From contig NC_092589.1 of the NCBI RefSeq assembly GCF_047663525.1, forward strand, positions 77,984,501-78,048,500: a DNA stretch of 64,000 bases. The letters run 5' to 3'. Under the pieces are notes generated by a model, which was not told the DNA's origin, did not search any database, and saw nothing but the letters and a program-made list of their open reading frames with translations. This DNA comes from Anas platyrhynchos (lineage: Eukaryota; Chordata; Aves; Anseriformes; Anatidae). A program made the translations under genes and the position numbers. Numbering within the stretch: position 1 is the first letter of the stretch; every line of letters starts with the position of its first letter. This document shows positions 1-12,564 of the stretch, piece by piece.

Positions 1-3000
1 AGTGCTGCGTTAGGTTCTGGTGCTCTCTGACAGAGGAGACCGAACCATCTCCTGCAGCAGAATTTGAGAGATTGCATCCGTCTATTTCAGTTCAGTTTGT
101 CAGTTTCCACAAGTTCCAAACAAGTCAACAAAAAACTGAATGGTTGAGGTTTACGAATTCAACGTAGCTTAATTGCATATACAAGTCATGCGCATTATCA
201 GGAATCATCTGCTCTTGTTCCTGAGCTTTGTGTTCACTTCTTCCAATCAAGAGGAAGAGCTGTACGTCATTTTGGACAGCAGAAGTATTTGCAGTGGGTG
301 GTGTTGGTGAAGTTGGTAAGCACTGTTTGTAGGTATAATAAAGAAGTAAAACAGTAATTTCATTAGATCCACCAGAGGTGTATCCACAGCTGGAATGTCC
401 ACGCTAACCAGAACAGAGCATTACAAGATAAGGCTCCTTCAGAGCTTGACGGAGAGGCAACAAAGATAGAAACACTTCATGTGAAGAGGGACTTGAATAT
501 TAGGAGTTCAGACAGGAGAGGAAATGAAAAGGGAGACGTTACAGCAAGAGAACACAGTAAATGATAGAAGATAAATTAGCTATGCTTACTTAACTGCCCT
601 CATCAGAGTTCAAGGAGCTGTCTGTGAAACGGAAAGGCAACAGATTTACAGCCAGGGAAAAAAATATATTTATTTAACATTCTGTATAACTAAGCTGTAG
701 AATTTGCAATCACAGAGCATCTTTGAACATATTATCAAGACTTAAGGGTAGAAAAAAGAATTAAATGTCCATATAAAGAGGGAACTTCTTTGAAGCAATA
801 CTGGACCTCATGCAGAAAGACCTTTACTTAGCTACCAGCTGGTAGTCAGGAAGAAGTACCCACAGAAGAAGAAAAGATATTTCAATTACTCAGTATAAAG
901 AGCCTTATTTTCCCTCTGAAGGCCACGTGGGAAATGGATCTGTTCTGGCATGTCACCTGTGACGTCTGTTGAAAGCTACTTCAAACCAGTACTTTTTGCT
1001 CATGTGGCAGTGTTGTGGTGCATTTCAAGAAAGTGATGGTGTCTTATTTCCTTTTGGGGACGATGAGGCAGAATAAGATGAAGGAAATCATCCAGCAAAT
1101 CAGAAGGAAAGCTAAATCCTATCTGTTCGTGCCGTCAAGATGGGACAGGCACTTCTCTTGTTGTTTGTTAGAGTTGCATGTGGCAAGCCCGTGTTTATTC
1201 CTGCCCAGCACCTCACGGTAGCAGGATGTTTAAGTCTCTGTGTCAGGTCTGAGATAAAGATTAGGAAAAGCAAGCAGAACAACTTTTCATTTAGTTATTC
1301 TTCATTGGCAGTAAATAGATACTGTACAGTGTCACTGAGAAAGGTAAGTCCTGTGTATTGCTGTAACTTGTATAAAATGACCCTTCACCTATTTATTGGT
1401 AACTGATCAGTCTTGAGGAGAGATTAGCGTCATCAGAGAGGCAAAATCTCTTTTCTCAAACTGACATGAAGTAAACATTTTACTTTGCTTCTCTGGAGTT
1501 TACTGCAGTATTAAAGGAGTTCCTCTGCATTTTGCACTGCCAGAAAAAAATCCCACAGTATGTTCTGTGTTCTGTTTCCAAGCACTTAATTGTTTATAAA
1601 GTTTTCCAAGGTGTTAGGTATTTCTAGGGTATTCTGCTCAAAGATATTAATTATCAGAGAGATGACATCAAGAGGATTGTTATTAAAGACAGTCTATTAT
1701 GTTAGCTCTGTGCAAAATGATCAAATGACTGTGATTGTATCCAAATTTTGCTCTTAAAGCATAACTTAATTTCCCTTAAATACAAGATAGGAATTAAAAG
1801 TTTTAAAATTTAGAGGACTTTTTTTTTTTTCCCTTTAGCAATGTATGGTACTGTGCAGTGTTTATTATTAAAAGCATTATATGAGAGAGATCATCATGAA
1901 AAATAGTTCTGTAACCGATAGCCAAGCAGTTACAATTTGTCTCCAGATGAGTAGCGAGGAAATAGATAAGAGGCACGCATGTCGATGTCACAGTTGTCCT
2001 TCACCACTTATGGCCATTAGCGGGAGTTCAACCTGTTCTGTCATTATACTGCTGACACTGTACAACAGGTTGTATCGCGTTGGCACTGGCTTCCATATGT
2101 CAGCACATCTGTGAGCGGTCAACTCAACCAACCATCTTAAAGCCCCCCACTTTTGCCAAGGATCTTGCTTGAAGCATGTTTTCAAGGAGACAAGAGCGCA
2201 CATCTTTTAGTTGTCACATTTCTACGTATCAGCATGGATTAATTCCTCCTCCACCCGCCGGTACTGGTTTGTTAATGTAGGAATTCTCCACTAAATGCAT
2301 TATGTGAGATGAAATTCCCTCCCTTACTCCTCTTGTTGTTTTATTTTTCTTTTGTCTTTTCCCTGAAAATCAATTTACTAATCTGATTTTTTGTCTATAG
2401 AACATGAACTATGTAGAATTATGTAGCATGCTACAGACATGAATGACCAATTAGCTCTATATTAATGTATTAACAAAGACATCATTTGTCAGTCAAAATA
2501 AATGACTCATACCTTTCATAGCATCTTTGCAAGTCACTTTCCCTGCCACTTCAGTTCTAAAGTGGTAACTGTTACATTCCCATCATCCTGACCCCTTTAA
2601 AAGCCCAGCATGCAGATTTATGTGAGGCTGGATGAGGATTTAGTACAAGCACAAACAAGTGTAGATAATCTTGCCCTTGTAGGTGGACTCTGTGCTAGTA
2701 AAATGAAAGATTAAGAGAAACCCGTGCTGCACCATTGGAAACTTATATAGCTGGGTTCATTTATTCCCCTTTTGTTTAAGCTAATAAAACTGCGTGGAAT
2801 ATACAGATGAACTATTTTCCCTTGAAATATCTTTTAGGAAAGTAATTACCATCTAAAATGAGTATTGTATGGTGCTTATCTGTGGGAGGTTATACTGCAA
2901 ACTATGAACACTAATAAAAGGTGGGGAGGGGAGGGGGGCTTTTCTCCTGATTTACATGGAAAATCTCACTCTGGTGTGCCTGCAGTGGGCAAAAAAAAAA

Positions 3001-6000
3001 AACAAACACAACTCCTGTAACTGTGATTGAGTTCTTGACTGCTTATTTGTCAAGTCAGTATTCACTTTTCTTTCTTTTTACTGTATAGTCTTTTGTAGTC
3101 CTGTGGCCCTGCTTTTGTGACAACAACAAAAATGCTATTAGTAGAAGGATTCAGTTTGGGTAAATGCAAGAATTTTGTTCTATCAGTATACACTGGAGCT
3201 ATTAATATGCATATATTGGAGGAGGTATGCTGAATATGCCTGTGAACTCTCACTGTATTGGGAAAACAACACATTTCTCATAAATAAAATTAACAATTAT
3301 ACTGTGGATAAGTAGGTTTATCAGAATTTAACTGATCTCTGCATACGGGTTAAAAAAAATATTTCACATTCCTGGCCATTTAATAAAAAAAATGATGAGA
3401 AGACCGTTGTAGCAAAATGAAAAATGAAAATGTGTGTGTACATTCCTTAAATATGGCCATACAAGTACATATGTCTTTTATTGTCCTTTAAAGTAAATTG
3501 AGAGTTGGATCCACCAGAAAGGTTCAGTGCTTTTCAGAAATGACTTGGCTTTTCTAATCGAATTAATTGGAAATAAAGCATTTGATTTTAATAGAAGCAA
3601 AAAAATGCATTTTGATAGTATTAAGCCAAAATGTCTCATTTCTTTGGAGGAATATTTCAAGTTTGAATTTATTGATATTTTTGTAGAATTTGAAATTAAT
3701 TTTTTTGGTTGACATGCTTGTGCAAAAATATTTGGTTTATATAGTAAACTTCCTAATAAAGCTATGCCATTAAATCATTTTTAACCATGGATATCATTAA
3801 GAAGTAGATACAGTGTACAAATGTGGAGTGACTGTGTTTGTAACTGGGAGCACGTTGTTTTGCATGTGCAAGTGCAGATTTATTCCACTTAATTTTAGGC
3901 ACTGACCTTAGCTACCTGGCCACCTTAGCTCCTTCTCCAGTTACGTCCTAAAGTGCTTCCAGAGAGGGGTTCAAAACAGACCTTGTATCACCCACATGCA
4001 TGGCACGTGGCCTGGGGCTGCCGTGCTTCTGGCTTGACACCTTGCCCAGCTTTAAGATTCGCTATTGTAGGCACGTTGAGTGTCTGATGCCTTTTCTTAC
4101 AGTAGCCTCTAATTTCTGCTATCCACGAGTGCCAATTTCCAAAGCAAACCTGGGTAGCTGTAGTGTATGAGTAGGAAAGAAACCTCATCTGCAGGAATCC
4201 CAGAACAGCTCAAGAGCACGGCTGGGCAAGAAGGATTATCGCATGTTGAGAAAATACTGATACATATTTACAGCTCAGTGCACTGGTTAGTCAGAGTGGG
4301 CAATCTGTGGCTGAAAATGAAAACTGGCTCAAGATGCACTTAATAAAATTGAATAACCGAGCGAGTGGTTGGTTTTTCTGGCTGCTCTGCCAGTTTGATA
4401 AAATTCCTGTTTGAGCCCTGCACAGCCAGTCGTCTCCTGTGCTAGATTTTGGAAGGTTTTTAGCACATGGCTAAGCCTGCATATTTGCTTCTTACTGTGC
4501 AGCGGGCAGCACAGCTGCCATTTGGTGGCATTGCTGGAAATAAACAAAAGAGCCCTTTCGGATCCCAATTTAGATGAGTTGGTCCAAGATGTTAATTAAA
4601 GGTCAAAGGAGTAACTTGTCTGTAAACACACAGGCATGGTTTGGCCGGTAAGTTATAGTTAATGTAAATAAGAGTATGTTAATAGTGAATATTTACAGAG
4701 TCTTCATTTGGGTTTACAGGAAGCCAAAGATCCAAATTGCTAACAGAAGCCTTCTGGCTGTTATCTTAGTAAGGACAACACCTTAAGTATCTGTCCACAT
4801 ACTCATAGGCATGTAATTTTTACATAATCCATACCTGCAGAATATGATAGTTACAGGGTATTTAAAGCAATACAAAAGGAATCAGCGCTTTTGAGTAACA
4901 GTAACTACTGAATGCCTGCTTTACAGATGCAACATCAACCCGGTGCAGTTGACTAAAACATTGCTGGTATAAGTGGTAGCACAGTCTGAAACAGATGCTT
5001 TTCCTCTTCTGGCTTACGAGGGCCATGTGGATGCTGCTGGTGGTCTTTTTTACAGGAACTGCCTTTTCTGCAGAGTTTTCAATTTCCATTTGTCCAGCAT
5101 TGTGAAGTGTAACAGCAAATAACCAGCAAGCGCCAGTGTGCCTTCTGCATCCTTGGGCTGGCGTGCAAGCTGGCTGGCCTCTAGGTGCTGGTGCCAGGCA
5201 CCATAAAGGAGGACAAGCTGCTCAAAAGACAATGGAGAGTGAGAGGACAAGGGCAACACCAGATGTGTGTTTCCCAGGACACGTAAATCCTTTCCTTCAA
5301 GACTCCTAGTTTCTAGAGATAAAGAGTGTGGAAGCATGCTGACTTCTTTTTTTTTTTTTTTTGAGAAGCTGTCACAGTCTTTGATGATTTCTCTTTCTGT
5401 TTAACCTGACTAGTAAGTATATATTATTCTAGAAGGTAGGCTTATTATCTTGGTGTTTCAGACAGTCGTTCAGTATCACACATTCAAAAGGTGGTGGCAT
5501 TATTATTTATGCAAAAGCAGTTTCTTTTTCAGTTGCAACTCAAATGCTTTTTAGCTTGTGGGCATCTCAAAAATAAAACAAAAAAATCCACGCTTTGTTC
5601 AACTTCATTGTAAAAAGGAGGGCTGTAGCACAGTTACACAAGAAGTGCTTGTCACTCACCCTACAAACAAAATCACAGGACAGCTGGAGAGCTGTAGCCT
5701 CGCAACTTTCTCCTGCAGGCCCCTGCACATGCTCAGCCTGAGATGCTGCTCGCTGCTGTTTGGGGCTGGCCACAGGGAGCTGCCCTGCAGGAACCCATCC
5801 TGGTGGGCTTGGGGCTGGCGTATGTGCCATCCATGCTTACAGGTCCAGCTCGGTAATGAGGCTTTAAAGGATTTTACCCATGGTTACGAAGTTCTGGTGG
5901 AATGGACCCCATTATCCCACGTTTTCTAAACTAGCTTGAGGAAAAAGAGCTTGCTATCATGATGTTCTTTTTAATGATGACTCTTCAGATTAATAAACTT

Positions 6001-7539
6001 CTGGCGATAAGGAAATATAGCAATATTAAATCACAGTAACAGTGTGGATTTTTTATGATCTTCCATGGTGTATACAGATAACTTGTGTGCTGCTGCACTC
6101 AGGAATTGCAATAAAAAGCTAAAATTTATGATGTTTTTTATTCAGTGTGCAGTGGGAGCAAAATACTTTATACACTTGGTTATTAGGATGGCTGGGTAAG
6201 GAGAGTTCCTTTGAATTAGTGTAGAAGATGTGAAATTTGAACCTGTCATCTCTTTTTTTTTTCCTCACTCTCAAAACCAGTTGGGTATAAGGTTGCCTTA
6301 AGCAGCTTTGGGGAAAAAAAAATGAGATATGTGATTTATGACCTGCTTTTGCAGACCTGATAGTTTTTGGAATCTGTATTCAAATTCATTGTGTCAGTCA
6401 AAACATTTGAAGAGATTGTGCCATCAGATTCAGGCTCTTTCTGTTCTAGGTATGAAGCAGTGTTTTGTTTGCTCTTAGTAACACTGTATGGTTTAACATC
6501 AGTTTCAGACGTGACGTTCTGCAGTTTGTTAGACTGTAGAACAGAAATTTGAATGCGTGTGTGGTGTGATGTAGTGTGATAGGTGGATGTGATTCATGAT
6601 GTAGAAAGGTCCTTTCAAAACTTCTGTGAAGTAAGTGTAACTCTTACCTAATGATACGAGTGATTAAATCTGCCTAACAAGAAAACCCACCCTAAACCCT
6701 GTCTTTTCTCATTATAAATACTTGTGGAATGGAAATTTGTTCTTTATTTATCTCCAAAATCTATAATATTAATTGCATAAATTTAGTATAAATAAAAACA
6801 TAATAGAATACAACAAAAATTTCAGATATCAAGATATGTTAGTATTACAATTTTCTCCTAAGTTTTCTTAGTACCATTTAAAATTCAAATATTCTGTAAT
6901 GGTAGTTATTTTAGTGTTTAGCATCCTAGTCATTAAGTGTTCATTCAGTTCAGTAAGCTGCAGATTAATAGAATAATTGGCTGTGGAGCTGTTCTGAGGA
7001 GATACCCATATATACTTTGTTTAAGTTCAGATACTCGGATTCTGACCTGCAGTTTTTGTTTGTTTTGATGCACAGCCTCGTGACTTCCCTTCCATTTCAC
7101 AGTAATCTTTTTTTCCAATTCAGATTATTGTGCTGCTTCTGTTTTTACAGTATACAGACTGTTTCACGTACATCTGAGATTTCTTCTCAGTAGAGAGAAG
7201 GGTGGAATATCTGGAGAGGCTAAGCACTTTGAAAACCTTATTCTTTCCTCTGTGGGACTATTCGGTGATGCAGAAGCACTGGTATTGTGTCGCAAAGTGC
7301 CACACACTAGTGTGGGTGAAACTGTACTGGCAAGGCAGTGTTTAAGTCGAGCCATTACTAAGAGGGGCAAAATGCTTTAACCCAGGTTAAAGTGCAGCCT
7401 TGGTGTCATTGCAACCACACCGGGAGTTTCCTAAAGCCTTGTAGGGATTGCACCTATTTGTACCCCAGCATGCAATAAGAGTCTAATGTAGACAATATCT
7501 CCCAATGTAAATTTAAATTCCTTACTGCTTCTTTCACAG
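1..7539 (+). other. USP45: USP45 intron (upstream part), no exon recognised
   Basis: This AT-rich stretch precedes the first recognisable USP45 exon, whose first base completes a codon begun in an exon upstream. I looked for the USP catalytic-cysteine box (GNTCFFNAV-like) and for the exon that should end just before APRFKGF, and saw neither. The ZnF-UBP domain and Cys box are therefore inferred to lie left of the window. Open frames here are short and resemble no family. A CpG-retaining block near 1880-2280 is reported in the findings. Basis: direct reading plus knowledge of the USP45 domain order. Confidence 0.7.
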
Positions 7540-7627
7540 GGCTCCTCGATTTAAGGGTTTCCAGCAACAGGACAGCCAGGAGCTTCTACACTATTTGCTG
7601 GATGCAATGAGGATTGAAGAGACAAAG
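7540..7627 (+). CDS. USP45: USP45 coding exon (QQQDSQELL box)
   Basis: The acceptor is ttctttcacag and the donor is AAG|gtaaca. The first base completes a split codon, then [29 protein letters not shown] follows. The QQQDSQELL motif is the Gln/Asp box of USP catalytic domains that follows the Cys box. Length 88 nt, ending on a codon boundary. Confidence 0.93.
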
Positions 7628-10600
7628 GTAACACCTGTGTGTGTGTCTTTAATTTAAAGAACTTGACTGTATGGTAAACTAATAGCCATTACTACACTAG
7701 TAAACACTTCGTGTTTCCAGTGGTCTTCATGTTTCCAGTGTATTAAAGATGTCCTTAATAGAGTAAGAGTGGCTATTTTGTTATCTTGACAAAAATAATG
7801 ACGTTTTAGAAAGATGATATACTAATGTTCATTTTGATGTCTTAAAATGGTTGACTGAAATAAAAGTTTCAGGGAGCAGTAGAAAGAGTGTGGTAAGTAG
7901 ATCCTGATAACTTTGGGAGTCTGTATTGTTTACATTATATAAATAAATAAAATAAAAAATAATTAAAAAAAAACAACCCACAACCAAAGGGACAAAAAAG
8001 CTCCTTTTGAGGATTCAGGAACGTAGGAAGAGATCCTCTGATCTGGTTGACAAAATGCATTTTAGGATAAAGTTTGGGGGTAGAAATTAGCAGCACATAC
8101 CTGCCTGCCCACAATTTTCATTGGAACCTATTTCAGTAAAAAAAAAATTGGACAAAAATAAAATCTGGCAAAGTTTCTTATAATCTCTTGAAGGTTTGAA
8201 GAACTGTTTGCTTTATAAATAAGGTGCTGCATTATTTAAAATGATTATTTATAATTTACAGCTAAGAAGGCAAAGTGTATAACCAGTTATATAAAAAATG
8301 TCCCTGTGTGTTTTTTTCCGTGCTGCTGTCCCTTTATCATTTCTGCCTCCTGCGTTGCTGAATACAAGAAAGTGTTTTTTTGCTTGCTTGAACTATTTTG
8401 ACTATATCAGATTTCATCTGCCTGACTTAGTCTTGGAGCCTTCTTTTCAGATGATATTTTGGTACATAGTCTTTTCTGGGTCTAGGCAAAAGGAGGCCCT
8501 TAAACATTGCACTGACCAGCGTTCTTCCTCTTCCGTCTCATTTAATAACATGGTGCATGTAATGATCCTAAACTGAACTCTTTTGGAAACAAGTTATAAG
8601 CTGTATCTGAGCCCAGTTCGTGGCATCAGAGTAGCACTGCCTGAATCCCGATCCTAGCAGAGTATTAGTAGAGGTTGGTCTCATCAGCAGTATATTTAAT
8701 CATAAACAAAACTGAACTACAGAGAAAGAGCTAAACCTTGGCACTGCCTCGCTTACGAGACTGCCTGTCAAACTGCGCACGGCACAGAAGCAGGTGCCTG
8801 CTGCTGCTTTCTCTTTGCAGTACAAGCAGTTGTCGTGTTTTTTACAGGAGAGGGAAACTTGATTTTGTTGTTTGTTCATTTTCATGCAATAAAAGGTGGA
8901 AACTGTATTTGCTTCACAACGGAGGATTCACCAAAAGCAGAGTCATTGCAACTAAGCTTCTCTGGTGACTGGCTGCTCACTCCCCTCCAGTCAGTCTCCT
9001 GTTTCATCAGTGAACGTGCCATCATTACGATAACCTGCATTTTCATTTGTCTTTTGAATCGTTTTATTAGAGAGCAGGACAGCTACTGAAGCTGCCATAA
9101 AAGAGTAATGGAACATGTTGAGAATTGAAATTGTGTTTTAGGCAGCAGGGTATTCCTGCCACCCCCACCACTGGGCAAGCAAAGGTTGGTTCCACCCTTT
9201 GGTGCAATTTCACCCCTGTTTGCCCATAATGGTGCATTACCACAAACACTGACTTCATCACCTCAGGCTGCTCAGCGAGGGTCACGACTAGTAAAAGCTC
9301 TTTTTTTTTTTTTTTTCCTTTTAATTCTGTTTTTCGGGTCTGTAGATGGTGTGACAAACGGAGAGTGTCAGGCCCATGGTCCATTCAGCACTGCCAGCCG
9401 TGCCAGGCAGGCAGGAGCAGAGCAGGAGCAGGAGCAGCTTTGTCTGCCCTGGGAACGCCGCAGCTGTGAGCCGCACGCCTGCTGCCCGGCCCCGCCGCCC
9501 TCTGGGCTGCAGCCGAGGAGAGCTCCCGGCAGGATGTCTGCCACCAGAATCCTTTAGAAAGGATTACAGCCCCTAACATCTCTCCTTCGTGCCGCTTTGA
9601 AACTTGGTGCCCCGAAGCAGGCACGCGTGGGTGACAGCCGTGCTCGAAGTGCCCGCTTTGTCCTCCACCTGCCAGAGGTCTCCTGGCCGGCTCTGTGCCA
9701 GGCCGGTACCCCCACTGTGTTCATCTCTCCAAACCGTGAGAGTTTTGGTGAGAAATTCATATAACATAAAGCACGGCAGGAGTGATAACAAGTTGCATAA
9801 CTCACACGAGTCGCACTCCACGTTTGCCCTTGATGCCTGTTTTCATGTCTTGGCAAACAGCTTTCCGAAAGCAGTGTTCAACTTTTTCCCGTCCCCATTA
9901 AAAGCGTTCGAAAGGGGGGTATGTACACAAGTGGGTTTTTAAGATAAAAGGCTGTCGATACGACAATAAAACCGGCGTACTGTCTGCTGGATCCAGCAAT
10001 GTGGGCCGGAGATTGTTTCACACCAGGGCCCGCCGTAGCTGAACCCTGCTGCTAATTGATTAATGTCTGCTGCCATTGTCGGCAGCACCCTGCCCATTCA
10101 AAGACTATGTCTTTCTTTGACCTAAATAAATGGTTCAACGCGCTAATCCCAACAAAAGGCTTGCTTATGGCCCTAAACCCATTTATGGTGTTCAACTTCA
10201 TGAATTACCTATTGATTAGTCCTTTTTGTATATTGTTGGCTTTAAGATGAACAAAGCCGAGCTCAGGGCAGTGGGAGTTAATTCACAAGCCAGGTCACAT
10301 ACTCATAAGGTAGGAGTGTGACTTAGCCTGATGAGTGCCTGAACTAGAAACCAAACCTCCGGAGCTGCCTGTCATCATCAACACTTCAGTAATCGATGGC
10401 TTGAAAGTGCACTTCGCTGTCTGCAAACAAAAGTTGCCATTTTTTTCTACTGGTACCCAGGTTAAGGGTTACTTGCACAATGTTTGGTATCGCCCTTTGT
10501 TCCTAGAAGGGTACCTTGCTCTAACTGTGACTTCAGTATCACATTTCCTTGTATCATTTGCACACCATCAAGTTTCTGGACTAGAGAGCAGGTACATTTG

Positions 10601-11432
10601 CCAGGAGAAAAGAAAACCCAGGTCAGGCATCCTGCAGTGTTCTCTGGTGATGGGTCTCATACAATCCTCTGCTTCCCTCTTTACAGTCTATCACAGGATG
10701 GGCTGAGGTACATTTTGTACCAGCAGGTGCAATTGTGTTACCAGCATATTTATCCAAATAACTCATAAGAATACCTCATTATCCCAGTTGCAACTGAGCA
10801 ACCCCAATTTTGAGGTGCAACTACAGCGCATGTGCATGAATTCATTCTTCTGATTCTTCTTTCAAAAATGCAACTGTTAGGATTCTGGGGGCAAATGCGG
10901 GTTAAGTTTACATGGATTCATGAAAAGCTTGTAAATCTCTTCTAAGGTTTTCTGACATTTGAAATGTACAATGATAGAAAATGAGCAGAAGTAATAAAAA
11001 CACTGGATTAATATAGCTATTGAAGTCTGTCTATTGAAAGATACTTAGCTGCCTTCAAGTATTTTGTATCCCAGTCAGTCAGTAATAGAACATTTTTCTG
11101 TTAGCATGTTGTTGTTGTTGGTTTTTTTCCTAACTGTGGAAGAAATGAAAAGCATTTGTTGGCAGAAGATCTCATCATTTGTTGATAACCTCTCCAATGC
11201 TCTGCGCAACTGCTCCCTCTTTACAGGAAGGAAATTTTGGGATGGTTACTTACTAAAGTTAAGGTTGTGTTGCTTTGACAGTGTTAACGAATGACGACAG
11301 TAGATTTAAAACGTTAAAATTATGCTTCTTTTATGGAAATAGGAATGGAAAAAATCTAACTGTATAATAATATTTTTTAGAATATTTGCACTTAAAATAC
11401 TTCCTAATAATTATTTTTTTTTAATATTATAG

Positions 11433-11514
11433 CGTATACAAACCGGTATCTTAAAAGCTTTTAATAATCCAACAACTAAGACAGCAGATGAAGAAACTAG
11501 AAGAAAAGTCAAAG
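11433..11514 (+). CDS. USP45: USP45 coding exon
   Basis: The acceptor is aatattatag and the donor is AAAG|gtatgc. It encodes RIQTGILKAFNNPTTK then TADEETRRKVK, closely matching the segment after the QQQDSQELL box in USP45. Length 82 nt, leaving one base for the next exon. Confidence 0.92.
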
Positions 11515-12143
11515 GTATGCAATGCTTTATTGAATCAGTTTATAAAATGCACGCATTTTTAAATACCATTTTCTTCAAAATTGACTATTGCAAACAGCAA
11601 TCCCAAGGTATTGTAGTGTTAAAATATTTTTAATATGTATTATTCTAGTGCCACCTAGTGCATATCTAAAGTATAGAGAGTTTATTATGTACTAGCTTTA
11701 TATCCAGAATAAAGGCTTCCACTGCATTAATAATGCCTTTTGTAATGCTACATAGAATTTAATTTTGTTTTCTAAAATAGTCTGCTGAATATTTGGGTTT
11801 GTTACATAGCCACAGTTATTGTAGCACTCAGAGTTGTCACTTTCCATAAGCAAAAATGATTTCTGTCAGCTGAGTGATACTATGAACACTCTAAATATGA
11901 TTACAAAGCCAAAATTGGAAGCTGTTCAAAAGAATGCTTGGGTTTCTTTTTTTCACAAAACAATAGGTTTAAAATTATTTTTTTCTTCTGTGTATATGTA
12001 AAAAGCTATTTTTTTTTGCTTTAATTAAAGTCTAAATACTGATTAACTTTCCTAAATCTGCAACAGTTAAGACATAGAACAGGCTTTTTGTTTTCTGTTT
12101 ATTTAGTTAGTTTTATATGTTTTTTATTATTTAGTTTTGAAGA

Positions 12144-12168
12144 CTATATATATATATATATATATATT
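12144..12168. repeat. (TA)n microsatellite in a USP45 intron
   Basis: About twelve TA units in an AT-rich intron between two USP45 coding exons. No coding relevance seen. Confidence 0.9.
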
Positions 12169-12472
12169 ATAATATACTATGCATTAAAAAAAAAACAACA
12201 GATTTTATTTAAAGGCTTCTTGAGAGCTACTGTATGATTATTATGTTACTGTAGGTGGGGAAGGGAAGTATAAGGGGATTGTATAACTAAATAACCGAGA
12301 TGTTTTAAAATGTTGGAATATAGTATGTGATATATTAGTTACCATGTTGTGTTCAACATGTTTTGAATAAGTATAAAAATTGTTTTCACAATAAATCTTA
12401 GAATTTTGTTGTACTTATAGTGTGGCATGGATCTGTTATTTTTCACATTTAAAAAAGGCAATGTTTTTTCAG

Positions 12473-12564
12473 CATATGGAAGAGAGGGTGTGAAGATGAA
12501 CTTCATAGATAGGATCTTTGTTGGTGAATTGACTAGCACTGTCATGTGTGAGGAATGTGAAAAT
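12473..12564 (+). CDS. USP45: USP45 coding exon (first zinc knuckle)
   Basis: The acceptor is gttttttcag and the donor is AAT|gtaggt. After a split Ala codon it encodes YGREGVKMNFIDRIFVGELT then STVMCEECEN. The CxxC is the first half of the structural zinc site of the USP fingers subdomain. Length 92 nt; with the previous exon it totals 58 codons. Confidence 0.93.

Noticed and set aside
4411..4599. Open frame ending SDPNLDELVQDVN as a possible exon
   Set aside because: No splice sites in matching phase and no match to the USP45 segments expected upstream.
6367..6552. Possible USP45 exon (FEEIVPSDSGSF followed by a donor-like tctaggtatg)
   Set aside because: Resemblance to the USP45 linker is only a few residues, there is no good acceptor, and phase to the 7540 exon cannot be satisfied convincingly.
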